64,000 nt of DNA. It comes from Chloroflexales bacterium ZM16-3 (GTDB lineage: Bacteria; Chloroflexota; Chloroflexia; Chloroflexales; Chloroflexaceae). Shown here one piece after another: positions 1 to 7,566 of this stretch. The notes under the pieces are model-generated. The model was not told the DNA's origin, ran no database searches, and saw only the letters and a list, made by a program, of their open reading frames with translations. Position numbers and translations under genes: made by a program. The first letter of the stretch is position 1, and every line of letters starts with the position of its first letter. The stretch lies in contig RYFE02000016.1 of the NCBI GenBank assembly GCA_004138175.2, positions 1 to 64,000 of the forward strand. The letters are read 5' to 3'.

Positions 1-177
1 GCCCGCGAGGTGCTGCGCTACCCCTGCTCGTATGAAGAGGCCCGCAATATCACCAGGGGGCGCATCCACAAACTGCGCCAGAAGATCGAGCGCACCCAAT
101 GCACGCCCCCGCTTATCCACAGTATCCGCGGCACCGGCTACCGCCTCGTCGAAGACGATGAGCTGGAGGGGGCATAG
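1..177 (+). CDS. Response regulator, C-terminal winged-helix end (partial)
   Basis: The window opens inside this gene; only the last 58 codons are present, ending with TAG at 175-177. The visible part matches the C-terminal half of an OmpR/PhoB-type DNA-binding domain: a recognition-helix segment with HKLRQKIE followed by the wing motif IHSIRGTGYRL, which is the hallmark ending of this family. The receiver domain must lie upstream of the window. By family it is a two-component transcription regulator that binds DNA as a dimer after phosphorylation; its target and partner kinase cannot be told from here. The assignment of the domain is firm, the specific role unknown. Confidence 0.85.
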   Translation, partial: AREVLRYPCSYEEARNITRGRIHKLRQKIERTQCTPPLIHSIRGTGYRLVEDDELEGA

Positions 178-432
178 AGATTCGGAACCCTTCGCTTCGC
201 TCAGGGCGACAGCGTTACATATGCTCTACTGCGTTTTAAGGCATGGTGTTGCCCATCGCAATGCCGGAGAGACGCCCCGGCGGGGCGTCTCTCCCCGTTC
301 CAATGGCATACATAACCGTATTGCCCAAATGTTCTGTCCGCCCCTAAAAGGGAGAGGGGCAGGGGGTGAAGGGACGAGGTCGGCGCGAGAACCGCTTATT
401 CGAAACGTATTGAGCTGAGCCCAGCGAAGCAC
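178..432. other. Intergenic region with palindrome, no gene
   Basis: I see no convincing gene between the regulator and the MFS gene. The stretch holds the palindrome at 266-294 and shorter fragments resembling other repeat sequences of this window. The two flanking genes point toward each other, so this is a convergent terminator region. Confidence 0.6.
266..294. repeat. Palindrome of the GACGCCCCG-G-CGGGGCGTC family
   Basis: Two 14-nt arms that are exact reverse complements flank one central G. The same core (GACGCCCCGGCGGGG) recurs at 28085-28113 and 30097-30141, each time right after a stop codon or between convergent genes. It probably acts as a bidirectional terminator or is a small dispersed palindromic repeat. 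Confidence 0.8.
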
Positions 433-1635
433 CTATAAGAGTCTGCTCGGCCGCAGGCTAAATACCACCACCAGGGCCGCAAGACCAAGCACCCCGCCAG
501 AGAGCAGCATGCCCAGGGCCAGGCCGCCAGGCAGATCGGCCACCAGCCCGGTGAGTGTCGGGCCAAGCAGCTGGCCGGCGGCGAAGGTCGCCACGGCGTG
601 GCCGGTCACGGCCGCCCAGTGCTCGGCGGGCAGGCGCAGGCGCACCTCGCTGGTCATCGCAGTGACAGCAGAGAGGAAGGAGCCGCCGAAGAGGGCGGCC
701 GATAAGATGAAGCTGGCGGGATGCGGGATGAGCACCGGCAGCAGGGCAGCTGCAGAGAGCGACACCATAATCAGCGCCATGCCGGGGCGCGGGCCGAGGC
801 GGTTGATCAGCGGCGCCCACAGGCTGCCGCCCGCCGCCGCGCAGAGCCCCAGGCCGCACCAGAACCACTGCACTAGGGCCACGGCGGCGTGGATCGACTG
901 TAGGTAGGCGATCACAAAAGTCATGTAGCCGATATAGCCCACCCCGTAGATCCCGAAGGCCAGCATCATCGGCCAGATCTGGAGGTAGTCGGACAGGGGG
1001 GCCATGGCCCGACGGCCCCGGATCCCCAGGGCGGCGGCGGGGGCGGCGCGCAGGTGCGGCTCCATCAGGGCCATGGCTACCAGGCTCGCCACACCCAGCG
1101 CCACCCAGATCGCCTGCCAGCCCCAGCCCACCATCGGCCCAAGCAGCAGGGGCACCAGCCCGCCCGAGATGGCGATCCCCAGCCCCGGCCCGCTGTAGTA
1201 GAGCCCGAGCGGCGGGGCCGTGCCGCTCCGGTGGCTGTACTGGAGCACCACCGTCGCCCCGCCCACGAAGACCAGCCCGCCGCCGAAGCCGTTAAGCAGG
1301 CGCATCAGCAGCAGCAGCGGGAAGGGCGTGAGCAGGCCGGTGGTGATCAGGCTCAGGCCCGCCAGCAGCGTGCCCAGGCGGACGGCGCGGGCCGCGCCGA
1401 TGCGAGACACCGCTAGGCCCACGGCGAGCGTGCCCAGCAGGTAGCCCACTGCGTTGGCGCTGTTGATCAGACCCGACTGGGCATAGCTCCAGCCGAGGCT
1501 GCTGCGCATCGGCTCAAGCAGCAAGGCGTAGGCGAAGCGTCCGAACCCGAGCGCGGCGGCCCCGCCCAGGCTCAGCAGCGCCGCCACAACGATCATGCGG
1601 CGATCAGTGATCTCGTGTGGTGCGTGTCCATTCAT
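433..1635 (-). CDS. MFS transporter, YbfB/YjiJ-like
   Basis: This protein of about 400 residues is almost entirely hydrophobic, with roughly twelve membrane segments split in two halves, as expected for the major facilitator superfamily. The N-terminal half contains GFGRFAYALLLEPM in the first helix and an SANAVGYLLGTL segment in the second, a pattern typical of the YbfB/YjiJ group of exporters of unknown substrate. A basic loop separates the halves around residue 200. The ATG at 1635 was chosen; an in-frame GTG six codons upstream (1653) is possible and neither has a good ribosome binding site. It is a single gene convergent with the upstream regulator. The family is clear; the substrate is not. 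Confidence 0.8.
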   Translation of the reverse strand: MNGHAPHEITDRRMIVVAALLSLGGAAALGFGRFAYALLLEPMRSSLGWSYAQSGLINSANAVGYLLGTLAVGLAVSRIGAARAVRLGTLLAGLSLITTGLLTPFPLLLLMRLLNGFGGGLVFVGGATVVLQYSHRSGTAPPLGLYYSGPGLGIAISGGLVPLLLGPMVGWGWQAIWVALGVASLVAMALMEPHLRAAPAAALGIRGRRAMAPLSDYLQIWPMMLAFGIYGVGYIGYMTFVIAYLQSIHAAVALVQWFWCGLGLCAAAGGSLWAPLINRLGPRPGMALIMVSLSAAALLPVLIPHPASFILSAALFGGSFLSAVTAMTSEVRLRLPAEHWAAVTGHAVATFAAGQLLGPTLTGLVADLPGGLALGMLLSGGVLGLAALVVVFSLRPSRLL

Positions 1636-1735
1636 GGGGCCATAGTACCGCACCTTCAGGGGCGGACTCGTCGCCCCTGCCCGCCCGGGTTTGCAAGACC
1701 TTCATCTAAACCTGCACCCTAACGCACAGGAAAAC

Positions 1736-1744
1736 TGCTATACT
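1736..1744 (+). promoter_or_regulatory. Extended -10 promoter, probably leaderless
   Basis: TG-C-TATACT lies only 6 nt before the ATG at 1751, with no -35 match and no Shine-Dalgarno sequence. Transcription would start at or near the start codon, so the following gene is probably translated from a leaderless mRNA. Confidence 0.5.
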
Positions 1745-1750
1745 TTCCCT

Positions 1751-2146
1751 ATGACCCCGCGTAACATGACAGCACAGCGGTACCTGCTGAACTGGCTCCC
1801 TCTAACCTGGCGGCAGCTCGGGCTTTGCTGCGCCGCCGCCGTTGTGCTGCTGCTGCTGCTCCAGCCGCTGCTCTGCGTGGCGCACTGTGCGGTCGACGAT
1901 TATTTCGCGCCGCGCGCCGCAGCGCAGGCCGCGCCCAACGGCCCCTTCCTCTGCCACATCGCCGCGCCAGAGGGTGTCGATACCCTGATCATCCCAGCTT
2001 TCTGGCCAGGGGTGCTGCCCGCCCTCGTGCTGATCATCATGGCCTGCGCACTCTGGTTTCGCCTGGGCATCGCCAGAATCTCACCCCTATCCCCGCGCCG
2101 CTGGGCACCGCCGATCCCCCCTCCCCGCCTCTCCTGCGCCGCCTGA
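1751..2146 (+). CDS. Small Cys-containing membrane protein, unknown
   Basis: I do not recognise this 131-residue protein. It has a membrane segment near residues 25-45 rich in Leu/Ala/Val, an external-looking stretch with three cysteines and histidines (LLCVAHCAVDDY and FLCHIAAPEGVD), a second membrane segment around residues 90-108 and a Pro-rich tail. The Cys/His pairs between the two helices could bind a metal, and the gene lies just upstream of CopC/CopD genes, so a part in copper handling is a reasonable guess but only that. The ATG at 1751 sits 6 nt after an extended -10 box. An upstream in-frame start at 1691 looks unlikely because it would overlap that promoter. Confidence 0.5.
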   Translation: MTPRNMTAQRYLLNWLPLTWRQLGLCCAAAVVLLLLLQPLLCVAHCAVDDYFAPRAAAQAAPNGPFLCHIAAPEGVDTLIIPAFWPGVLPALVLIIMACALWFRLGIARISPLSPRRWAPPIPPPRLSCAA

Positions 2147-2240
2147 TCCGTCCACGCCGCCGAGCCCTCGGTCGCTAAGGGATTGCCGACCCTGCACAGG
2201 CAGCTGTCGGCCCACGGATAGTTGCAGGAGTACCCTTTCA

Positions 2241-2510
2241 ATGACTGCCCTCGACAATACATGCGCCGCCTATGAGGCAGCGCTGGTCGCCCAGGCGCTC
2301 AGCGCATCAACAAGCGCCGATCTCGCCGCCCACCTTACGGACTGCCCAGCGTGTCGGCGTAAGCTCGCCGCGTACCGCCAGATGCGGGAGGGATTGCTCT
2401 GCGGGCCATTCGTTTCACCCGGTGAGAACCTTGTCGCACGCCTGATGCGCATGGCGAGACACCGCCTGACGGGGAGCCCGAAGAAGCCGCTTCGCCCGCT
2501 GCCGCATTAG
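2241..2510 (+). CDS. Putative zinc-finger (zf-HC2-like) protein
   Basis: This 89-residue soluble protein has the pattern HLTDCPACRRKL near residues 31-42, which matches the His-x3-Cys-x2-Cys zinc-binding signature of anti-sigma-factor zinc fingers (zf-HC2). Full anti-sigma factors of this class normally continue into a membrane helix; this one ends with a basic tail and has none. No sigma factor gene lies next to it. It follows the small membrane protein and precedes the CopC genes, so it may regulate that group. AGGAG lies about 11 nt before the ATG, slightly far. Function is inferred only from the finger motif. Confidence 0.55.
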   Translation: MTALDNTCAAYEAALVAQALSASTSADLAAHLTDCPACRRKLAAYRQMREGLLCGPFVSPGENLVARLMRMARHRLTGSPKKPLRPLPH

Positions 2511-2513
2511 ACA

Positions 2514-2576
2514 GGAGTCGGGAGTCGGGAGTCGGGAGTCGGGAGTCAGGAGTCGGGAGTCAGGAGTCGGGAGCCG
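2514..2576 (+). repeat. Heptamer array, 9 copies of GGAGTCG
   Basis: Nine consecutive 7-nt units: six GGAGTCG, two GGAGTCA and one GGAGCCG. The array fills most of the gap between the zinc-finger gene and copC. It is one of about a dozen 7-nt arrays at gene junctions in this window. Confidence 0.9.
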
Positions 2577-2665
2577 GTGCCAGCGTATCCAAACGCTCTG
2601 CCCAACGCCAATCAGTGCCCTCACCCACTCAGTGGATCAGTGATGCTCACATGAGGAGGAGCCCT

Positions 2666-3184
2666 ATGCCCGCTCGCAGGATCGCCCTGGCCTGGTCGCT
2701 GCTCGCACTGCTGGTGTTCGCCTTCGCCGAGACGGCCTCGGCCCACTCGGAGCTTGTCTCCTCAAACCCGAAGGACGGCGCGAGCCTTGCAGCAGCGCCG
2801 ACAAAGATAACCCTGATCTTTAGCGAGGAGCTTCAGGCCGACGGTAACTTGATCACCGTAACCGACGCCGGCGGCGCACAGGTAGATAACGGCGACACCA
2901 CGCTCGACCTGAACGACCCGAACCGGGTGACGCTGACGGCTTCGCTGAAGGGCGGCCTTGGCGCGGGCACCTACACGATCAGCTGGAAGAACCTGAGCGC
3001 CGATGGCCACAACCAAGAGGGAAGCCTCAGCTTCAGCGTGGCTGCGGCTACCGCCACGACGGCGGTTGGGCCGACGAGCGTACCCGCCACTGGTGCGGGC
3101 GACTCGATGCCGCGTGCGGCCATCCTGCTTAGCGCGCTGCTGCTTGGCGGTGCTGGCCTGAGCATGCGGCGATGGGCGCGTTAG
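2666..3184 (+). CDS. CopC-domain copper-binding protein
   Basis: A protein of 172 residues with a Sec signal peptide ending at TASAHSE, so that the mature chain starts with His, the classic CopC arrangement in which the N-terminal His binds Cu(II). The domain continues with SNPKDGASL, ITLIFSEEL and SADGHNQEGSLSFSV, the last giving the conserved D-x-H motif. After the single CopC domain come a Thr/Ala linker and a C-terminal membrane anchor followed by basic residues (MRRWAR). The ATG at 2666 is preceded by GAGGAGGA at 5 nt and is preferred over the in-frame ATG at 2651. The gene overlaps the next one by 13 nt, so the two are translated together. Family assignment is strong; the copper role is inferred from the family. 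Confidence 0.85.
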   Translation: MPARRIALAWSLLALLVFAFAETASAHSELVSSNPKDGASLAAAPTKITLIFSEELQADGNLITVTDAGGAQVDNGDTTLDLNDPNRVTLTASLKGGLGAGTYTISWKNLSADGHNQEGSLSFSVAAATATTAVGPTSVPATGAGDSMPRAAILLSALLLGGAGLSMRRWAR

Positions 3185-5016
3185 CGCGGGGGCGCGCGGG
3201 GAGAGCCCAGCTCTCCCCCGCCATCTGGATCATCATATCGGCCCTCGCGGCGCTGCTTAGCGCGGGGGTGGCATGGGCGCACCCGCAGATCCTCAGCATG
3301 GAGCCGCCGCCCGACGCTCGGCTGAAGCAACCGCCGGATCGGCTGCGGATTACCTTCAACGAGCCGCTAGAGTCGATCAGCAGTCTGTCCCTGCGCGACT
3401 CGAAGGGCCAGGAGGTCGCCTCAGGCGGCGCGCCCCTGCCCGATGAGCCGACCATCTTAGCCATAGAGATCCCGCCGCTCAGCCCAGGCGTCTACACGAT
3501 GGTCTGGACGGTGGTGGGCGACGATGGGCATATTGTGAAGGGCAACGCGGCATTCACAGTGCTGAGCAATGCCGCATCGGCGGGGCAGCCCTTGGCCGGC
3601 ACGGTGACACCCGCGCCTAAAGAGACCATCGCCCCAGAGCCAGAGCCGGAGCCGCCGCCCGCGCCACTGCCAGTGGCGGCCATACTGCTGCGCGGCCTGA
3701 TGTTGATCGGCGCGGCGACCGGCGTGGGTGGTATGGCCTACCTCGCCTGGCTGCTCGTCCCATCCATGGCCGGGGCCGGGGCAGATACCAAAGCGCTGTG
3801 GCGCGGGCGGGTCTGGCTGGCCGCACCCCTGCTCCTCTGCGCACTCGCCGCTGCCCTGATGCTCTTCGTCCAGGCTGACGCCGCCCTCGGCCATGCCGAC
3901 CTAACTAGCGTCTGGAGACTCGCAGGGACGCGCTACGGGGCGCTTCTGCTCATCCGCGCCGGGCTGGCCATCGCCCTGGCGACCGCCGTGGCCCTGCCGG
4001 GCCACGCAGGGCGGCTACGCGGCGGCGTGAGCACAATTCTCGGGGGGCTGCTGCTGATCAGCTTCTCCCTGGGCGGACACGCGGCGGCTGCCGCATCCCC
4101 GCTGCTGCCCATCCTCGCCGATGCGGTACACCTGGGGGTGACGACGCTCTGGGTTGGCGGGCTACTGGCCTTCGCCCTCGCTCTGCCCATCGCCCTACGC
4201 GCGACGCCCGAGGATCGCCGGCCCGCCCTGCTGCGCGGCATCTTCGCCCGCTTCTCGGCCATGGCCATGGCCAGCGTGGCCCTGCTCACCATCACCGGTG
4301 CCTACGCAGCCCTGCGCCTGCTCGGTGCCATCTCCGACCTCTGGACGACGCCATACGGGCTGGCCCTACTAGCCAAGCTGGCCGCCTTCGCGGCGATGCT
4401 GCTCTTCGGCGCCTACCACCTACTGGTTGCCCGGCCCGGCCTCGACGCCTGGGCATCGCGGGCCGCCGATGCGGCACTGGCCCATCCCTGGCCACGCATG
4501 ATCAATCGCTCCCTACGCGCCGAGGCCACCCTCGGCATCATCGCCCTGCTCGCCGCCGGCGCGCTGACCAGCCTGGCACCGCCCGCCGATACGCCCACGG
4601 CAGCCGCCGCGCCGCTCGTCCCGCCGACCCCCACCGCCATCAGAGTGCCCACCGTCACCCCCGGGCCGACCCGCACCCCCGTGCCTAGCCTGCCCTTCGA
4701 CGAGACTCAGCCCGCTGGCGACCTGCGGGTGCGCCTGGAGGTGAGCCCCGCCAGCATCGGCGACGACCGCTTTAGGGTGACGGTGACGGACCAAAATGGG
4801 CAGCCAGTAGAGACCCAGTTGGTGCGGCTGGCCTTTGTAATGCTGGAGATGGACATGGGCGAAAACCAACTGGTGGCCACGCCCGAGGCGCAGGCCAGCT
4901 ACACGGTGAGCGGCGCGCCCATGAGCATGGTCGGCCAGTGGCAGATCACCGTCACCGTGCGCCGCACCGGCCTGCGCGATGTCCAGGCTATCTACACCGT
5001 TCCGGTGGGCGAGTAG
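3172..5016 (+). CDS. CopC-CopD-YtkA-like fusion, copper uptake/resistance
   Basis: A 614-residue three-part membrane protein. Residues about 1-125 are a signal sequence and a CopC domain starting at AHPQILSMEPPPDA and ending at DDGHIVKGNAAFTV. A Pro/Glu linker follows. Residues about 160-470 form a CopD domain with eight or so membrane helices, with HAD, GGHAAA and DAVHLGVTTLWVGG segments typical of the family. The last 110 residues are an extracellular beta domain resembling YtkA/FixH (LEVSPASIGDDRFRV, ending in QWQITVTVRR). CopD proteins move copper across the membrane with CopC as donor. Here donor, channel and an extra beta domain are one chain, beside a separate CopC gene that overlaps it by 13 nt. 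Domain order is clear; transport direction is not. Confidence 0.85.
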   Translation: MGALARGRAGRAQLSPAIWIIISALAALLSAGVAWAHPQILSMEPPPDARLKQPPDRLRITFNEPLESISSLSLRDSKGQEVASGGAPLPDEPTILAIEIPPLSPGVYTMVWTVVGDDGHIVKGNAAFTVLSNAASAGQPLAGTVTPAPKETIAPEPEPEPPPAPLPVAAILLRGLMLIGAATGVGGMAYLAWLLVPSMAGAGADTKALWRGRVWLAAPLLLCALAAALMLFVQADAALGHADLTSVWRLAGTRYGALLLIRAGLAIALATAVALPGHAGRLRGGVSTILGGLLLISFSLGGHAAAAASPLLPILADAVHLGVTTLWVGGLLAFALALPIALRATPEDRRPALLRGIFARFSAMAMASVALLTITGAYAALRLLGAISDLWTTPYGLALLAKLAAFAAMLLFGAYHLLVARPGLDAWASRAADAALAHPWPRMINRSLRAEATLGIIALLAAGALTSLAPPADTPTAAAAPLVPPTPTAIRVPTVTPGPTRTPVPSLPFDETQPAGDLRVRLEVSPASIGDDRFRVTVTDQNGQPVETQLVRLAFVMLEMDMGENQLVATPEAQASYTVSGAPMSMVGQWQITVTVRRTGLRDVQAIYTVPVGE

Positions 5017-5019
5017 GGG

Positions 5020-5047
5020 GTAGGGGCGCAGCGCGCTGCGCCCCTAC
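5020..5047. terminator. Palindromic bidirectional terminator
   Basis: A perfect 28-nt palindrome (arms GTAGGGGCGCAGCG / CGCTGCGCCCCTAC) sits between two convergent genes and includes the stop codon of the VOC gene. Near-identical palindromes lie at 14591-14618 and 56815-56842. Confidence 0.65.
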
Positions 5048-5430
5048 TGCGCGGCGAACAGGTCGATATGCAGGCCGTCCGGGTCGGCGACCACCGCATA
5101 GCGCTGGCCCCAGAAGGCGTCCCACGGCTCCTTGATGCCCACATAGCCCGCGCCGGTGATCGCAGCATACAGAATATCAACATCAGCCGGGCCATCGCAC
5201 TTAAAGGCCAGCCCGACCCGGCTGCCGCTGGGAGCGACCCACTCCGGGTTGATCGAGCGCATAAGAGCCTCGGTGTCCCACGCGATGCGGTAGCCGTTGG
5301 GCGTGATCACCTCCACATGGGCCTCCCCCTCAACACCCTCGGGGATGGCGAGGCCGAGCATACGGTAGAAGCGCAGCGCGGCGGCCATATCGCTCACCTG
5401 GATGCCAACCATATCGGGCTGGATTGCCAT
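5044..5430 (-). CDS. VOC (glyoxalase/bleomycin resistance) family protein
   Basis: A 128-residue single-domain protein with the two beta-alpha-beta-beta-beta modules of the vicinal oxygen chelate fold. It begins MVGIQVSDMAAALRFYRMLG, the usual start of this fold, and ends QRYAVVADPDGLHIDLF, with the conserved DPDG turn. Members are isomerases, dioxygenases, drug-binding proteins or metal-dependent lyases, and this one cannot be placed more narrowly. The ATG at 5430 is preceded by GAGGAGG at good spacing; a longer frame upstream is open but lacks such a site. It is transcribed alone, away from citrate synthase, from a recognisable promoter at 5485-5512. Confidence 0.8.
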   Translation of the reverse strand: MAIQPDMVGIQVSDMAAALRFYRMLGLAIPEGVEGEAHVEVITPNGYRIAWDTEALMRSINPEWVAPSGSRVGLAFKCDGPADVDILYAAITGAGYVGIKEPWDAFWGQRYAVVADPDGLHIDLFAAQ

Positions 5431-5484
5431 AGATGCCTCCTCGCGTAATTGCTGATTGATCCTGCGGGGCAGATGGGCGATTCT

Positions 5485-5512
5485 ATTATAGCTCAAATGT
5501 ACGCTGACGCAA
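5485..5512 (-). promoter_or_regulatory. Sigma-70-type promoter of the VOC gene
   Basis: On the minus strand TTGCGT (5507-5512) and TATAAT (5485-5490) are separated by 16 nt. This gives a leader of about 50 nt to the ATG at 5430. Confidence 0.55.
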
Positions 5513-5656
5513 TCTACAATCTGTTCTTTGTTACCCATGCCACTAAAATAAGACAAGGTGCCAGCAACTTCGGGTATACTGGCCGCAAGATCCGGCCACG
5601 CCCCCCCCAACACACGTTCGTAACCTCTGTCATAGAAGATAGAAGGAGCATGCCCA

Positions 5657-6943
5657 ATGGGCAACGACACACTGACCATTACCGATAACCGTACGGGCAA
5701 GACCTACGAACTGCCGATTGAAGATGGTACTATCCGCGCCATCGATCTGCGCAAGATCAAGGTAGGGAGCGACGACTTCGGTCTTATGTCCTACGACCCG
5801 GCCTATATGAACACGGCCGAGTGCAAGAGCACAATCACCTATATTGATGGCGACAAGGGCATCCTGGAGTACCGGGGCTACCCGATCGAGCAGCTTGCCG
5901 AGCATAGTAACTACCTAGAGGTCGCCTACCTGCTGATCTACGGCGACCTGCCCACAAAAGAGCGACTCGACTGGTGGACCAACCGGATCAGCCGGCACAC
6001 ATTCATCCACAACAACCTGATCGAGCTGATCCAGGCGTTCCGCTACGACGCCCACCCCATGGGCGTCCTGATCAGCTGTGTGTCAGCTATGTCTACGCTC
6101 TTCCCCGAGGCCAAAAAGGTCGATGACCCCCATATCCGCGAGAAGCAGATCTGGCGCATCCTCGGCCAGATCCCGACGATCGCCGCCTACGCCTACCGCA
6201 ACCGCATCGGCCGGCCCTTCAACCAGCCCGACAACTCGCTCAGCTACACCGCCAACCTGCTCTACATGATGGACTTCATGAACCAGCGGAACTACGAGGT
6301 TAACCCGGTGCTGGCCAAGGCGCTGGACGTGCTGTTCATCCTCCACGCCGACCACGAGCAGAACTGCTCGACGGCCACGATGCGCGGCGTCGGGTCGAGC
6401 CGGGTCGATCCCTACTCTGCCCTCTCAGCGGCGGTGGCGGCGCTGTATGGCCCGCTCCACGGCGGCGCCAACGAGGCGGTCATCCGCATGCTCCAGCATA
6501 TCGGCAGCGTGAAGAACGTCCCCGCCTTCATCGAGCGCGTAAAGAAGGGCGAGGGCCGCCTGATGGGCTTCGGCCACCGCGTCTACAAGAACTACGACCC
6601 GCGCGCCAAGATCATCCGCAAGGTGGCCTACGAGGTCTTCGAGGCGACCGAGGCCAACCCGCTGCTGGAGATCGCCGTCGAGCTTGAGCGGATCGCGCTC
6701 CAGGACGACTACTTCATCTCGCGCAAGCTCTACCCGAACATCGACTTCTACAGCGGCCTGATCTACCAGGCGCTGGGGTTCCCGATCGAATACTTCTCCT
6801 TCCTGTTCGCCATCCCGCGCGCGGCCGGATGGCTGACCCAGTGGGTCGAGATGCTTAACGACGACGAGCAGAAGATCATGCGCCCGCGCCAGATCTACCT
6901 CGGCGCAACCCGCCGCGACTACATCCCTGTCGATCAGCGCTAA
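5657..6943 (+). CDS. gltA: Citrate synthase
   Basis: A 428-residue soluble enzyme that condenses acetyl-CoA with oxaloacetate to citrate. It has the N-terminal strand domain of the hexameric bacterial type (GNDTLTITDNRTGKTYELP, then GLMSYDPAYMNTAECKSTI). The catalytic regions are visible: a His near HADHEQNCST, the His of LHGGANEAVI, the GFGHRVYKNYDPRAK motif, and the Asp in YPNIDFYSGLIYQALG. Length is normal for the family. AAGGAG lies 8 nt before the ATG. It stands alone between a divergent VOC gene and two strong hairpins. The assignment is secure; 2-methylcitrate synthase is less likely because no prp genes are near. Confidence 0.93.
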   Translation: MGNDTLTITDNRTGKTYELPIEDGTIRAIDLRKIKVGSDDFGLMSYDPAYMNTAECKSTITYIDGDKGILEYRGYPIEQLAEHSNYLEVAYLLIYGDLPTKERLDWWTNRISRHTFIHNNLIELIQAFRYDAHPMGVLISCVSAMSTLFPEAKKVDDPHIREKQIWRILGQIPTIAAYAYRNRIGRPFNQPDNSLSYTANLLYMMDFMNQRNYEVNPVLAKALDVLFILHADHEQNCSTATMRGVGSSRVDPYSALSAAVAALYGPLHGGANEAVIRMLQHIGSVKNVPAFIERVKKGEGRLMGFGHRVYKNYDPRAKIIRKVAYEVFEATEANPLLEIAVELERIALQDDYFISRKLYPNIDFYSGLIYQALGFPIEYFSFLFAIPRAAGWLTQWVEMLNDDEQKIMRPRQIYLGATRRDYIPVDQR

Positions 6944-6954
6944 CAGTGGGGAGC

Positions 6955-7009
6955 TACCGCCGTCAGGGCGCAGCAGTCGCGGCGCGACTGCTGCGCCCTG
7001 ACGGCGGTA
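6955..7009. terminator. Long palindrome behind gltA
   Basis: Two 26-nt arms that are perfect reverse complements flank a 3-nt centre (GGC), starting 12 nt after the gltA stop. This probably ends the gltA transcript. Confidence 0.7.
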
Positions 7010-7018
7010 TTGCCAAAA

Positions 7019-7068
7019 ATAGCTTTGCCGCAGGAGGGCTGTGCATCGGCCTCCTGCGGCAAAGCTAT
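7019..7068. terminator. Second palindrome, convergent side
   Basis: Arms of 19 nt (starting ATAGCTTTGCCGC) flank a 12-nt loop, directly before the 3' end of the minus-strand gene. Together with 6955-7009 it forms a double barrier between convergent transcripts. Confidence 0.6.
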
Positions 7069-7087
7069 GAGAAATCCCGCTGCGCTT

Positions 7088-7453
7088 TTACGCCACGGCG
7101 CGGATGGAGCGCCTGCGGGCCGAGTAATAGAGGGCGACGAAGTTGAAGATGTAGGTGAAGGGGAAGAGGGTGAAGAGGGCCAGGCCGAGGCTGGCGTGGA
7201 AGAAGACGATCCCCTGCACAACGTCGAGGCGGGCCAGCAGCTCGGTCCAGATGAGCGAGATCGGGTCGCCGCGCTCGGCCCAGCGCGCGTAGACGGCCTT
7301 AAACTCCTCCAGCTTCAGGTGCGCGGTGGGGAGGAACTGCACGACCTTCCCATAAGAGCTGTGGGCGCGCATGAACTCCGCGTAGGCGGCCTTCGCCCGA
7401 GAAGAGCCGAGGGCTTCAGCCCCACGGCGACTCGGCGGACAACGTTGCACCAT
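7088..7453 (-). CDS. Hypothetical small membrane protein
   Basis: I do not recognise this protein of about 121 residues. It has an amphipathic helical N-terminal half (AYAEFMRAHSSYGKVVQFLP, LKLEEFKAVYARWAERGD) and one or two hydrophobic helices near the C-terminus (VVQGIVFFHASLGLALFTLF, then FTYIFNFVALYYS), followed by a basic tail. The ATG at 7453 has GGGAGG nine nt upstream; a GTG at 7462 is an alternative. The first 20 residues have low complexity and may be a wrong extension, so the true protein could be shorter. It lies between gltA and the transglutaminase pair, on the other strand, with no operon partner. Confidence 0.5.
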   Translation of the reverse strand: MVQRCPPSRRGAEALGSSRAKAAYAEFMRAHSSYGKVVQFLPTAHLKLEEFKAVYARWAERGDPISLIWTELLARLDVVQGIVFFHASLGLALFTLFPFTYIFNFVALYYSARRRSIRAVA

Positions 7454-7475
7454 CCCTGACACCCTCCCCGAGGTG

Positions 7476-7539
7476 TATAATGCCCATAGCCCTATCTGTA
7501 AGCAATGACGCTGAGCGCGCAGCTGCGCGCCCAGCGTCT
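7476..7539 (+). promoter_or_regulatory. -10 box and leader hairpin of the transglutaminase operon
   Basis: TATAAT at 7476-7481 is followed by a strong stem at 7508-7539 (arms GACGCTGAGCGCGCAG and CTGCGCGCCCAGCGTC, one mismatch) and then a short T-rich stretch, all upstream of the ATG at 7567. The hairpin lies inside the leader and could terminate or attenuate. No convincing -35 box was found. Confidence 0.45.
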
Positions 7540-7566
7540 TTATGTTGATGAGAGTGCAGGCGCACC

